A DNA stretch of 64,000 nt, taken from positions 1,426,001-1,490,000 of the forward strand of contig CANJKZ010000110.1 in assembly GCA_947471745.1 (NCBI GenBank). Direction: 5' to 3'. The stretch is from Closterium sp. Naga37s-1. Its lineage: Eukaryota; Streptophyta; Zygnematophyceae; Desmidiales; Closteriaceae. The translations under genes and the position numbers were made by a program. Positions 32,500 to 42,021 of the stretch are shown in pieces; the stretch's first letter is position 1; the number at the start of each line of letters is the position of its first letter. The notes under the pieces are model-generated. The model was not told the DNA's origin. It was given only the letters and a program-made list of their open reading frames with translations, and ran no database searches.

Positions 32500-33488
32500 C
32501 TGCGCGCGCCTCGGCTGAACGCGCGCGGCCCTTTTTTCTTTTCCCCCGTGCGCGCCACTTAAAGCAGCCCGCGCGCAGCCCGTTTTCGGCCCCGCGTGCC
32601 ACGTCAGTCACCCGCGCAGCCTGCCGCCGGCCCGCGCGCCGTGTAAGCCGCCCGTGCACAACCCGCTTAGGCCCTGCGCGCCGCGTCCGTGTAGCCCGTT
32701 TTAGGCCCCACGCGCCGTGTAGCCCGTTTTAGGCCCCACGCGCCGTGTAGCCCGTTTTAGGCCCCACGCGCCGCGCTAGCCGCCCACGCAGCCTGCCGCC
32801 AACCCGCCCGTCGCCACGAGCAGCCCGCAGCTACGCGCGCTGCCCGTAGCCACGTGCAGCCTGCCTGCCTGCTTGCTGCCTGCTAGCTGTCTGCTGCCAC
32901 CTGCCTGTCGCCTGCCTGCCTGCCTGCTTGCTGCCTACTGCCGCCTGCCTGCAGCCTGCCTACTGCCTGCCTGCTGCCGCCTGCCTGCTTGCTGCCTGCC
33001 GCCTGCCTGCTGCCTGCCTGCCAGCCTGCTTGCTGCCTGCTGCCGCCTGCCTGCCGCCTGCCTGCAGCCTGCCTGCTTGCTGCCTGCAGCCTGCCTGCCT
33101 GCCTGCTTGCTGCCTGCTGCAGCCTGCCTGCAGCTTGCCTGCTGTCGCCTGCCTGCCGCCTGCCTGCAGCCTGCCTGCTGCCTGCCTGCTGCCGCCTGCC
33201 TGCTTGCTGCCTGCTGCAGCCTGCCTGCAGCCTGCCTGCTGCCTGCCTGCTGCCTGCCTGCTGCAGCCTGCCTGCAGCCTGCCTGCTGCCTGCCTGCTCC
33301 TTGCTGCCTGCTGCCGCCTGCCTGCTTGCTGCCTGTTGCCGCCTACCTGCAGCTTGCCTGCTGCCTGCCTGCTGCTTGCTGCCCCTGCCTCCTGCCTCTG
33401 CCTCCTACCTCCTGCCTCCTACCTGGTGCCTGCTGCCTCTGCCTGCTGCCTGCTGCCTGCTGCCTGCTGCCGCCTGCCTTAAGCCAAT
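32500..33488 (+). repeat. Leader repeats of D
   Basis: First comes a GC-rich part with a repeated unit CCCGTTTTAGGCCCCACGCG followed by CCGTGTAG (about 32690-32770). Then 32840-33480 consists of CTGCCTGC/CTGCTGC units. They give long open frames of Cys, Leu, Pro and Ala in all three plus-strand frames, a sign of a repeat and not of a gene. The gag ATG at 33489 follows. Confidence 0.88.
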
Positions 33489-35156
33489 ATGGCGACGCCT
33501 AACGTTCTAGCGTTCGAGCCTGACGGTCGTCCCATCGAGTTCACTATGTGGTTAGACGATCTCCAGCTGTTCCTTCTGACTGATGCCAAAGAGGGTGTCT
33601 CACTGTTCGATTACGTCTCTGGCACTGTCGTTACTCCTGCTGCTGATGCTCCTACTCTAGAACGCTCCCAGTGGCAGACTCGTGATGCTGCAGCACGCCT
33701 AGCTATTAGGAACCACCTGCCGATTACTGAGCGAGCGCATTTCGGCCAGCACAGAACTGCTAAGACACTGTACGACGCTGTAGTTGCGCGCTAATCCTCC
33801 CCTGCCACTGCAGCCATAGGTCGACTCATGCTACCGTACTTGTTCCCCGATCTTTCCTCGTTCACCATTGCTGAGGACCTAGTTTCTCACCTACGCGCTA
33901 CTGACTCTCGCTTTCGTGCCGCCCTTTCAGCCGAGTTCTGCACCGCAAACCCCCCCCCCGATGTACTTCACTCTCTATTTCCTCGTCACCCGCCTCCCTG
34001 ACACTCTTAGCTCAGTCAGGGACCACTTCCTAGCGCTAGACCCCACCACTCTCACTGTCGACGACTTCGAGAAGCACCTCCTCGCAGCAGAGAAGAACAT
34101 CCTCGCTGTAGGTGCTGCTCGTGGCACTCCTCGCTCTCCCCTCTTTGAGGGGTGCTCCCCCTCCCCTCTCACCCCCTCCTACGCCTCCGCAGCTGCTGCT
34201 CACGACTACCTTGGTGCTGAGGGGGTCGGAGCTGCTTCCGCTCCTAGTGGGAAGCGTCGCAGCGGTAGGGGCGGCAGGGGTGGCAGGGGCGGTGGGGGTG
34301 GCGGTGGAGGTGGCGGTGGTGCAGGCGGCGGGGGAGGTGGAGGTGGTGGGGGTGGTCGTGGGGGTGGAGGCGGTGGAGGTGGTGGTGGGGGCGGCGGAGG
34401 CACTGGGAGCGGTGGAGGGGGCAGCAGCGGCGGTGGGGGAGGAGGGAGCGGTAGTGGCATTGGTGGTCAGGGCCAGCAGCAGCCGCAGCAGCAGCAGCAG
34501 CAGCGTCAGCGCCAGACCCCCACTTCCCAGCAGCTTCTTGACTGGTATGCCGGGCGTGGGGCTTCTGGGGGTCCTGGTCGCTGCCCCTATATCATCCGCA
34601 CAGGTCCCCGCGCTGGTCGCCAGTGCACAGGTTTTCACACTGAGCAGCGCTGCTTCGCTCGGCTTAGCGACGCCTGGCGCGCCAAGTTTCCTGATGCTCC
34701 TGAGTTCCCCAACTGGGCAGAATTGCTTAGGCGTGATGTACCTATCTTTGATCTTGACTATGAAGCAATTCTTGCTGCTATGTATGCCTTGTCTGTTAGT
34801 GCTGAGGGTGACTGCTACTTGTGTGTGCCGCCGGATCCTGGTATAGCCCCTGGTATAGCCCCTGCAGCACTAGGTGCTTGTGAGTCTGCTCCCCTTGGTA
34901 CTGGGCCTGCATAGGCTTTGCACACCTTTACACTTGACTCTGGTACTTCCCGCTGTTTCTTTCGCGACAGTACCACAGTCACTCCCCTCCCTGCACCTGT
35001 TCCTGTCTCACTGGCCGACCCCTCTGGGGGCTCGGTGCTTGCACAGTCTTCCACTGTGCTTCCGTGTCCGGCGGTCCCGTCTGGTGAGCTGTCCGGTCTC
35101 CACCTCCCCTCGTTCTCTACGAACTTGGTGAGTAACGCTGTCCTCCAGGATGCGGG
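33489..35156 (+). pseudogene. Element D Gag and protease start, broken
   Basis: Start MATPNVLAFEPDGRP. TAA at 33792-33794 replaces the Tyr of VARYSSPA. A C run at about 33951-33960 shifts the frame by one. Further on come poly-Gly, polyQ (QQPQQQQQQRQRQ) and CPYIIRTGPRAGRQCTGFHTEQRC, the family motif. TAG at 34912-34914 stands where copy A has CAG. Protease follows as LDSGTSRCFF, with Thr for the usual Ala. F2 interrupts at 35157, 5 bp after GAT in the VLQDAG region. Confidence 0.9.
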
Positions 35157-35974
35157 TGTTGGTGCAACCCTACGGTTTGCACTCGGCTTGTTGTCCGTGT
35201 GCGTGAATGTGTGTGTGTATGGAATGGTATGAGGGCATGGGATAATATATATTTCATGCTTATAATTGTGTGTGAATGTTGAGTCATGATGTCGAGTGTG
35301 TGTGTCGAGTCAATAGCGAGTTATCGCTAGACGCGTGTTACGCGGTCGTTTGTGTCTCGCGCGCGGTTTCTATTTTGTCGTGCGCGGTTTCTATTTTGTC
35401 CTGTGTCGAACGTTCGGCGTGTCGCAGGTGTGTGCAGCAGACCCATCAAGAACTCAAGGATGAGTTTGTGATGAAGAGCCCGAGCCTTGGTGTCAAGCCT
35501 CAAGTGATTTCGAAGCTCGCCAAAAGGGTACACCTCAAGATATTGAAGATAGTTACATTACTTTGTGTAGTGTAACATTTCACTTGGTGTAGGCCCTAGT
35601 GAAGGGTAGTTTCGAGACCCTTCGTGGTTGGGGACAGTGTGGCACTGTTCCACATCACTGTACCTCGGCTCTTGGGGTTTGTAGGAGCTGGGAGTCATTC
35701 CCAACTCGTAACTCTTCCTATCTTGTGTTCAAAGACTATAGTGGCTGCCATAGTACCGTTCGTTCAAACCGACGCTGTATCGTCAATTCTTTATCAAATC
35801 GTGCAATCTAAATTGCTAATTGTAGAGACGTAAAGACGCTCCAGATCCAATTTGAATCAGGTCATTTGCAGCTGTGAGCAGAACGCTATCAACGTTTGAA
35901 TCCGCTGTGCAGAAATCCGTCTGTGCTCTCTATCTTTCGTTTTAGGCACATTCAAGCCTATTGTGACTATAACA
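35157..35974 (+). repeat. 5' LTR of F2 (818 bp)
   Basis: TGTTGGTGCAACC to GACTATAACA. It contains TAGCGA-GTTA-TCGCTA followed one base later by an inverted repeat CGCGT/ACGCG, then two tandem copies of a 20-21 bp GCGCGGTTTCTATTTTGTC unit. Confidence 0.95.
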
Positions 35975-36008
35975 AGTGGTATCAGAGCCCCTTGGAGCAG
36001 TTTTGACA

Positions 36009-39000
36009 ATGTCTGGACCTGAGGAAAGGGGTGGCAGAGGTGCTGGTGGCAGTGGAGAAGCTCAAGCTCAAGGCCAACCCCGTGATTCAGCCATGGCGCC
36101 CATGCAACCAAGTCTTGGCCCACCTAGGGATGAGCCTAGGGTGTTTGGGCTTGACAAGTTCAACGGTGACAACTTTGCTGAATGGTCCTTCAATATGGAG
36201 AACATCTTTGACCACTATGACCTGCTGGAGGTGATGGAAGGAACGGAGAAGCGCCCCGAGAACGACCCGGAGAAGAGCCCGTGGGTGCGGAAGAGCGCAC
36301 AAGGCTATCTCTTACTTGGGCAAGCGTTGGGGAGCAGTCAGATCCGTCACATCAAGCCATTCCAGCGTGAACCAGAGAAAGGACCAAAGGCATGGGCTGC
36401 TCTCAAGGGTGTACATGCTTCTGCAACAGCGGCGGTAGCGGTGGTGTTGGAACGGCAAATGGCGGCACTACGAATTGAAGAAAACGAAGCGGTTGAAGAA
36501 GGGGTGCAGAAATTCTTCGACTTGTTGACACGGCTTGAGGGAGCTGATTTGAACTACAGTGAGCTCCAAAAGAAGACCAAGTTGCTGGCCTTACTCCCAG
36601 AGTCATGGTCCTCGCTCATCATCAACCTTAATCGCGACTTGCCCCGCCTCTCGCTTGAAGACGTGAAGCGAGCTATCCTTCAAGAGGATTTCCGCCGCCG
36701 TGAGTTGGCGAGTGCGGATGGCGCTGGGGCAGCGAGCATCGGCCGTGGATATGGTCGAGGAAGAGGCAGAGGACGAGGGGGAGGAAGGTTTGGTGGCAGC
36801 AACTTCGGCGGAGGCCGCAGGAGTGGCGGTTACGGCAGCGACGACAAGAGCTACGGACGCGGTCGCGGCCGATTCGACGGCGAGTGTCACTATTGCCACA
36901 AGAGCGGACACATGTGGCGCGACTGCTACAAACTCCCTGATGGTTGGACCCCTGCTCAAGGCCAAGAGGGTAGAGGAGCAGGAGGAGGGAGAGGACGAGG
37001 CCGTGGAGGCCGTGGCGGTCGCGGTGGCGGAGCTGCAAACATGAAGAGCGGAGACAACGACAAGGACCCGAGCGACGATCGATACCCGGGTCTATTCTAC
37101 TTCGTGTCGACGCAAGTACCGGCTGGTCCAGAGAAGGATGAAGGCTTTGAGGAGCCAGCAGCTGTGGGGAAGGTGACCCTACACCCCCTGGACTATTGGG
37201 TGATTGATAGTGGCGCTACCTATAGCATGACACCTCGCCCGGACTTGCTCACCGAACTCGAGCCGTCACCGGTGAAGCATGTCACATCGGCTTTGGGGCA
37301 GCGAGCAGAGGTGAAAGGCATGGGCAAGGCCATGTTCAAGGGTGCTGATGGGAAGATGGTGGGCCTCAAGAACGTGCTTTGGGTGCCCAGCCTTGCTGCA
37401 AACCTGATTTCCGTGCGGCGGTTGGCAAAGGCCGGCATGGACACGAACTCGAAGGGAGCCAAGACCTACACCGCAAGGCTTGGCGATCGAATTCTTTGGG
37501 ACCTTCATGAGGACAGGGATGTCTACAACGAGATGTGGCAGATCCCAGTGGTCCCTATGCCTAAGGAGAGGCAAGTGGCAGCAAGCATCAGCACCAAGGA
37601 TGGAGCGGTCGGTAGCGACGATGGCGCGAACGGTCGCGCTAAGGAGAATGAGCTCAAGAAGAGCAAACCTGGAGGGACCAGCAAGTTCAGTGAACCTAAG
37701 GAGAGTGGTGCAGCAACCAAGGAGCAGCAAAAGGGTGAGGAGAACCCAGAGGCAGCAGCGGAGGAGGACTACGGAGAGAGTATGTGGGGCGCTATTGCGA
37801 GCGCGGCATTCTCCAATCCAACTTCGGCTACGGGGGAGTGTGATTGGCTCACCTTGCATCGGCGCATGGGGCATGTGGCCCTGCCCATCTTGCAGCAGCT
37901 AGTGAAGAATGAGATGGTTGCTGGCATACGTGTGAAGGGGGAGCCCGATGAGGTGCTTGGCTGCCCGACGTGCATTCAAGCCAAGTTCACCCGGTTTCCG
38001 TTCCCTAGTTCGGAGGCAACGGCAAAGGCACCGCTTGATGAGGTGGTGATGGACGTGGTGGGCCCCCTGAAGCTTGGAGCTGCTGGAGCTGAGTATTTTC
38101 TCACCATTGTCGACGTCTACACCCGCATGACTTGGGTGTACGTGCTGGCCAAGAAGAGCGACGTGGCTGAAACGTTGAAGACGGATTGGTTCCCGATGGT
38201 GGAGCGGCAACAAGACCGTCTAGTCAAGTCAATCCGCACCGATCGAGGGGGAGAGTTCCTGAGCAAGGAGTTTGGGTTGTGGCTGAAGAAGAATGGTATT
38301 CGGCACTCCCTCACCATGCCATACTCCCCTGCAATGAACGGCATCGCCGAGCGAGCGAACCGCACAATCACGGAGGCGGCACGCGGGTTGCTCATTGAAG
38401 CCGGGCTACCCGACTATTTCTGGCCTGATGCGGTGCGGAGCGCGTGTGTGGCCAAGAACAGAGCCTTGACTCATGTGGGAGCAGACAAATGGGTGCCCTA
38501 TGTGGAGTGGCTAGGAAGGAAGCCAAAGGTGGATATGCTTCGGGTGTTCGGGTGCATGTGCATGGCGCTCGTGCCTAAGCATCTTCGGCACAACAAGCTT
38601 GGTGCCAAGGCGGTGTGGGCCGTGCACTTGGGCATGGCTCAAAACAACAAGGGATGGCTTCTTTGGGACCCATTCACCAAGAAGTTCTTGGTGAGCAGGG
38701 ACTGCAAGTTCATGGAGAACTTCATGTACAAGGATTGGAAGGCGGAGAATGAGGCGAAGATAGGCGTGCGGTTTGGGGAGGTGAAGAGTTCCGGTTTGGA
38801 GCATGTGGAGCTGCCTTTGGAACTGAGCAACGGCAGCACAACCACAAGGCAATCCTCCCTTGTGAATGGGGGAGAGGAGGCCAATGATGCAGAGGAAGAA
38901 GAGGAGGAGGTGCAGCAAGTGAGCGAGCGTGCACCGTCACTTCCTTCCCGTACTACGAGTGCTCCACGGATTCGAGCCACACCGCAGCAACGCCAAGGCC

Positions 39001-40778
39001 TTCAAGTCCCTGCAGCTGAGGAGGAAGGAAGGGGGAAGAGGAGAGTTCAACCCCCTAATAGGCTGACCTATGATGCGTCGGGAAAGCAGGGCAAGACAGC
39101 CCTGGCCGGAGCGGCAATGATGGTCGGAGACGACGAGGAGAGTGACTACGAGGAGTGTGCCTTCGCGTTCTTCTCTCCGGTGGAGATGCCGGGAGAACCA
39201 GCAACTCTCAAGGAGGCTTTGGAGAGTAGTGATGCTGAGGATTGGAAGAAGGCCATGGAGAGTGAGCTGAAGAGCATCGAGGAGAATGACACGTTTGAAT
39301 TGGTGGAGCTACCGGAGGGGCGTACGGCGATAACGTCCAAGTGGCTCATCAAAATCAAGTCGGATGCCGACGGCAAGATCGAGCGCTACAAGTCTAGGCT
39401 TGTAGCCAAGGGGTACCAGCAGAAGGAGAAGGTGGACTTCAAGGAGCTGTTTGCCCCTGTGGTGAAGCCGACGACGCTGCGAACCCTATCCGCGGGAGCC
39501 GCCATCAAAGGATGGGTAGTAAAGCAAATGGACATCGTAACGGCATTCCTTAACGGCATCCTTGAGGAGGAGATTTTTATGGCGCAGCCAGAGGGGTTTG
39601 ATGATGGTAGTGGCAGAGTGTGGAAGCTGAAGAAGGCCCTCTATGGGCTGAAGCAGGCCCCTAGGCAATGGTACATGAAGCTGCGCGAAGTGTTGGAGGG
39701 GATCGGCTTCACTCCCTCAACGGCCGATCACTCCTTGTTCATGCTTGGCGAGGGGGAGCAGAGGAGTTTCATGGTGGTTTATGTGGATGACATCCTCATT
39801 TTCTCACCCTCTTCTGACCTTGTGAAGGAGGTGATGCTGAAGCTTCAAGACAAGTTCAAGTGCAAGGCCCTTGGTGACGTGAGCTTCTACCTTGGGCTCC
39901 ACATCGAACGAGATGTGGAGAAGCGGTGCATGCGGGTGCATCAACGAAAGTACCTGGAGGCATTGGCTGCCAACTTTGGGCAGAGTGAAGGCCATGTGGC
40001 TACACCCTTTCCCTCTGGGTTCAAGTGTGTGAAGGGACCAGAGGAGGAGAGCGTTGGTGAAGAGGAGAGGCGTCGATTTCACTCGTTGGTGGGCAGCCTC
40101 ATGTATGCGGCGGTAAACACCCGACCGGACGTCGCGTTTGCTACCGGGCAGCTGGCTAGGGTTGTGCAATGCCCTAATGAGGAGCAGGTAGCAGCTGGAA
40201 TGAGGGTGGCCAAGTATCTTGGCCAAACACCGACCGTTGGGCTGCAATACTCGGCGGCGGCACAAAGGCGCCAAAAGGGCGCGGATGGTGTTGAACCCGG
40301 GCGTTTGTTCCTCACCGCCTACTCGGATGCTTCATATGCATCAGAACCAGAGGACATGACAAGTGTGGGAGGCTTCATATGCTGTGTTGGTGGAGGCCCA
40401 ACTGCTTGGGAGAGCAAGAAGCAGGTTGACCAAGCTTTGAGCTCGGTGGAGTCCGAGTACATGGCACTCTTCCGTGCCGTACGGGAGATTGTGTGGCAGC
40501 GGCGTTTGTTGGCTGAATTGGGGGAGGAGCAGCAAGGACCCACCCCACTGTACTGTGACAGCCAGGGTGCCATTGCTCTTGCTAAGAACCCTGTGTTGCA
40601 TGGACTCACGAAGCACATGAGGGTGAAGTGGCATTGGACGAGGAGCATGGTAACCGCGGGTGAAGTTGAGTTGCGCTACGTGAAGACCACGGGGCAGCCG
40701 GCTGACATGATGACCAAGAGGCTGGTGGAGCAGCAGCATTGGAAGTGTTGCAAGCTGGCTGGGATGGCTCTGAACTGA
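36009..40778 (+). CDS. Copia F2 Gag-Pol polyprotein (1589 aa)
   Basis: Complete Ty1/copia polyprotein. I take the ATG at 36009, just past the primer-binding site. The frame can be opened 11 codons earlier only with a GTG inside the primer site. Approximate residues: Gag core (GLDKFNGDNFAEWSFNMENIF) 40-240; RGRGRG tract 250-285; CCHC knuckle CHYCHKSGHMWRDC 294-307; protease VIDSGATYSM near 400; integrase zinc region LHRRMGH near 616; integrase core DVVGPLKL (682), RTDRGGEF and NGIAERAN; RT with GLKQAPRQWY and VVYVDDILIFS near 1258; RNase H AYSDASYAS near 1437 and YCDSQGAIALA. Every catalytic residue I looked for is present, so this is a candidate active element. Confidence 0.95.
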   Translation: MSGPEERGGRGAGGSGEAQAQGQPRDSAMAPMQPSLGPPRDEPRVFGLDKFNGDNFAEWSFNMENIFDHYDLLEVMEGTEKRPENDPEKSPWVRKSAQGYLLLGQALGSSQIRHIKPFQREPEKGPKAWAALKGVHASATAAVAVVLERQMAALRIEENEAVEEGVQKFFDLLTRLEGADLNYSELQKKTKLLALLPESWSSLIINLNRDLPRLSLEDVKRAILQEDFRRRELASADGAGAASIGRGYGRGRGRGRGGGRFGGSNFGGGRRSGGYGSDDKSYGRGRGRFDGECHYCHKSGHMWRDCYKLPDGWTPAQGQEGRGAGGGRGRGRGGRGGRGGGAANMKSGDNDKDPSDDRYPGLFYFVSTQVPAGPEKDEGFEEPAAVGKVTLHPLDYWVIDSGATYSMTPRPDLLTELEPSPVKHVTSALGQRAEVKGMGKAMFKGADGKMVGLKNVLWVPSLAANLISVRRLAKAGMDTNSKGAKTYTARLGDRILWDLHEDRDVYNEMWQIPVVPMPKERQVAASISTKDGAVGSDDGANGRAKENELKKSKPGGTSKFSEPKESGAATKEQQKGEENPEAAAEEDYGESMWGAIASAAFSNPTSATGECDWLTLHRRMGHVALPILQQLVKNEMVAGIRVKGEPDEVLGCPTCIQAKFTRFPFPSSEATAKAPLDEVVMDVVGPLKLGAAGAEYFLTIVDVYTRMTWVYVLAKKSDVAETLKTDWFPMVERQQDRLVKSIRTDRGGEFLSKEFGLWLKKNGIRHSLTMPYSPAMNGIAERANRTITEAARGLLIEAGLPDYFWPDAVRSACVAKNRALTHVGADKWVPYVEWLGRKPKVDMLRVFGCMCMALVPKHLRHNKLGAKAVWAVHLGMAQNNKGWLLWDPFTKKFLVSRDCKFMENFMYKDWKAENEAKIGVRFGEVKSSGLEHVELPLELSNGSTTTRQSSLVNGGEEANDAEEEEEEVQQVSERAPSLPSRTTSAPRIRATPQQRQGLQVPAAEEEGRGKRRVQPPNRLTYDASGKQGKTALAGAAMMVGDDEESDYEECAFAFFSPVEMPGEPATLKEALESSDAEDWKKAMESELKSIEENDTFELVELPEGRTAITSKWLIKIKSDADGKIERYKSRLVAKGYQQKEKVDFKELFAPVVKPTTLRTLSAGAAIKGWVVKQMDIVTAFLNGILEEEIFMAQPEGFDDGSGRVWKLKKALYGLKQAPRQWYMKLREVLEGIGFTPSTADHSLFMLGEGEQRSFMVVYVDDILIFSPSSDLVKEVMLKLQDKFKCKALGDVSFYLGLHIERDVEKRCMRVHQRKYLEALAANFGQSEGHVATPFPSGFKCVKGPEEESVGEEERRRFHSLVGSLMYAAVNTRPDVAFATGQLARVVQCPNEEQVAAGMRVAKYLGQTPTVGLQYSAAAQRRQKGADGVEPGRLFLTAYSDASYASEPEDMTSVGGFICCVGGGPTAWESKKQVDQALSSVESEYMALFRAVREIVWQRRLLAELGEEQQGPTPLYCDSQGAIALAKNPVLHGLTKHMRVKWHWTRSMVTAGEVELRYVKTTGQPADMMTKRLVEQQHWKCCKLAGMALN

Positions 40779-40819
40779 GAGAGCAACATATCCTAAGGCC
40801 AACAATCCGAGGGGGAGTT

Positions 40820-41638
40820 TGTTGGTGCAACCCTACGGTTTGCACTCGGCTTGTTGTCCGTGTGCGTGAATGTGTGTGTGTATGGAATGGTATGAGGGCA
40901 TGGGATAATATATATTTCATGCTTATAATTGTGTGTGAATGTTGAGTCATGATGTCGAGTGTGTGTGTCGAGTCAATAGCGAGTTATCGCTAGACGCGTG
41001 TTACGCGGTCGTTTGTGTCTCGCGCGCGGTTTCTATTTTGTCGTGCGCGGTTTCTATTTTGTCCTGTGTCGAACGTTCGGCGTGTCGCAGGTGTGTGCAG
41101 CAGACCCATCAAGAACTCAAGGATGAGTTTGTGATGAAGAGCCCGAGCCTTGGTGTCAAGCCTCAAGTGATTTCGAAGCTCGCCAAAAGGGTACACCTCA
41201 AGATATTGAAGATAGTTACATTACTTTGTGTAGTGTAACATTTCACTTGGTGTAGGCCCTAGTGAAGGGTAGTTTCGAGACCCTTCGTGGTTGGGGACAG
41301 TTTGGCACTGTTCCACATCACTGTACCTCGGCTCTTGGGGTTTGTAGGAGCTGGGAGTCATTCCCAACTCGTAACTCTTCCTATCTTGTGTTCTAAGACT
41401 ATAGTGGCTGCCATAGTACCGTTCGTTCAAACCGACGCTGTGTCGTCAATTCTTTATCAAATCGTGCAATCTAAATTGATAATTGTAGACGACGTGAAGA
41501 CGCTCCAGATCCAATTTGAATCAAGTCATTTGCAGCTGTGAGCAGAACGCTATCAACGTTTGAAGCCGCTGTGCAGAAATCCGTCTGTGCTCTCTATCTT
41601 TCGTTTTAGGCACATTCAAGCCTATTGTGACTATAACA
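40820..41638 (+). repeat. 3' LTR of F2 (819 bp)
   Basis: Pairs with 35157-35974. Differences are scattered single bases and one 1-bp indel in the GTAGAGACG/GTAGACGACG stretch. The target duplication GCGGG follows at 41639. Confidence 0.95.
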
Positions 41639-41656
41639 GCGGGGGTTGACACCTTC
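41639..41656 (+). other. Remnant of D between F2 and C
   Basis: The F2 target copy GCGGG is followed by 13 bp of D (GGTTGACACCTTC). The last five, CCTTC, are the left target copy of C; the right one is TCTTC at 49535-49539, one mismatch. The 13 bp keep the D reading frame (VDTF) between its two halves. Confidence 0.88.
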
Positions 41657-41792
41657 TGTGAGAATAATTGACGAAAGAAATGAGTGAACTAGGAAAATGA
41701 GATGGGTACAAGTAGGAAACACATAAGTGTTGTACCCTCTAAGAACTACCTCACTACAGCATAAATAGACTATAGCAGATATAAGTTTGACA
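41657..41792 (-). repeat. 3' LTR of C (136 bp)
   Basis: On the sense strand TGTCAAACTT to TTATTCTCACA. The polypurine tract CTATGGGGGTG abuts it, identical to the tract before the 3' LTR of D. Contains GGGTACAA/TTGTACCC (41704-41711, 41730-41737). Confidence 0.92.
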
Positions 41793-42021
41793 CACCCCCA
41801 TAGGCAAAGTGGGGGAGAACAAGAGGTCACAAGACCAGTCAAGCAAATCAAAGCAAGCTCAGGGTGGATCACAAAGTCACCACACAATCTGAGCACAAGT
41901 AAAGGGCCATAAGGCCAGTTCACATGCAGAGTTATATAAAGGAAAGCAAACAGTTCGGTGAACACAACCTAGCAAGTGTAAGCATGCAGGTATAAGTATA
42001 TAGAGTACAGTACAAGCAGAG

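Larger units (their letters stand above)
35157..41638 (+). mobile_element. Copia F2, complete and apparently intact
   Basis: 6482 bp, flanked by GCGGG on both sides (35152-35156 and 41639-41643). LTRs of 818 and 819 bp differ at eight positions by my count, about 1%. Primer-binding site TGGTATCAGAGCCCC (35977-35991) and polypurine tract GAGGGGGAGTT (before 40820) are in place. The polyprotein is uninterrupted. It is the only element here with both LTRs, target duplications and a whole coding region. Confidence 0.95.

Noticed and set aside
32873-33510. Cys/Leu/Pro/Ala-rich proteins in three plus-strand frames
   Set aside because: All three frames are open because the DNA is CTGCCTGC repeat. 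This is the leader of D, not a gene.
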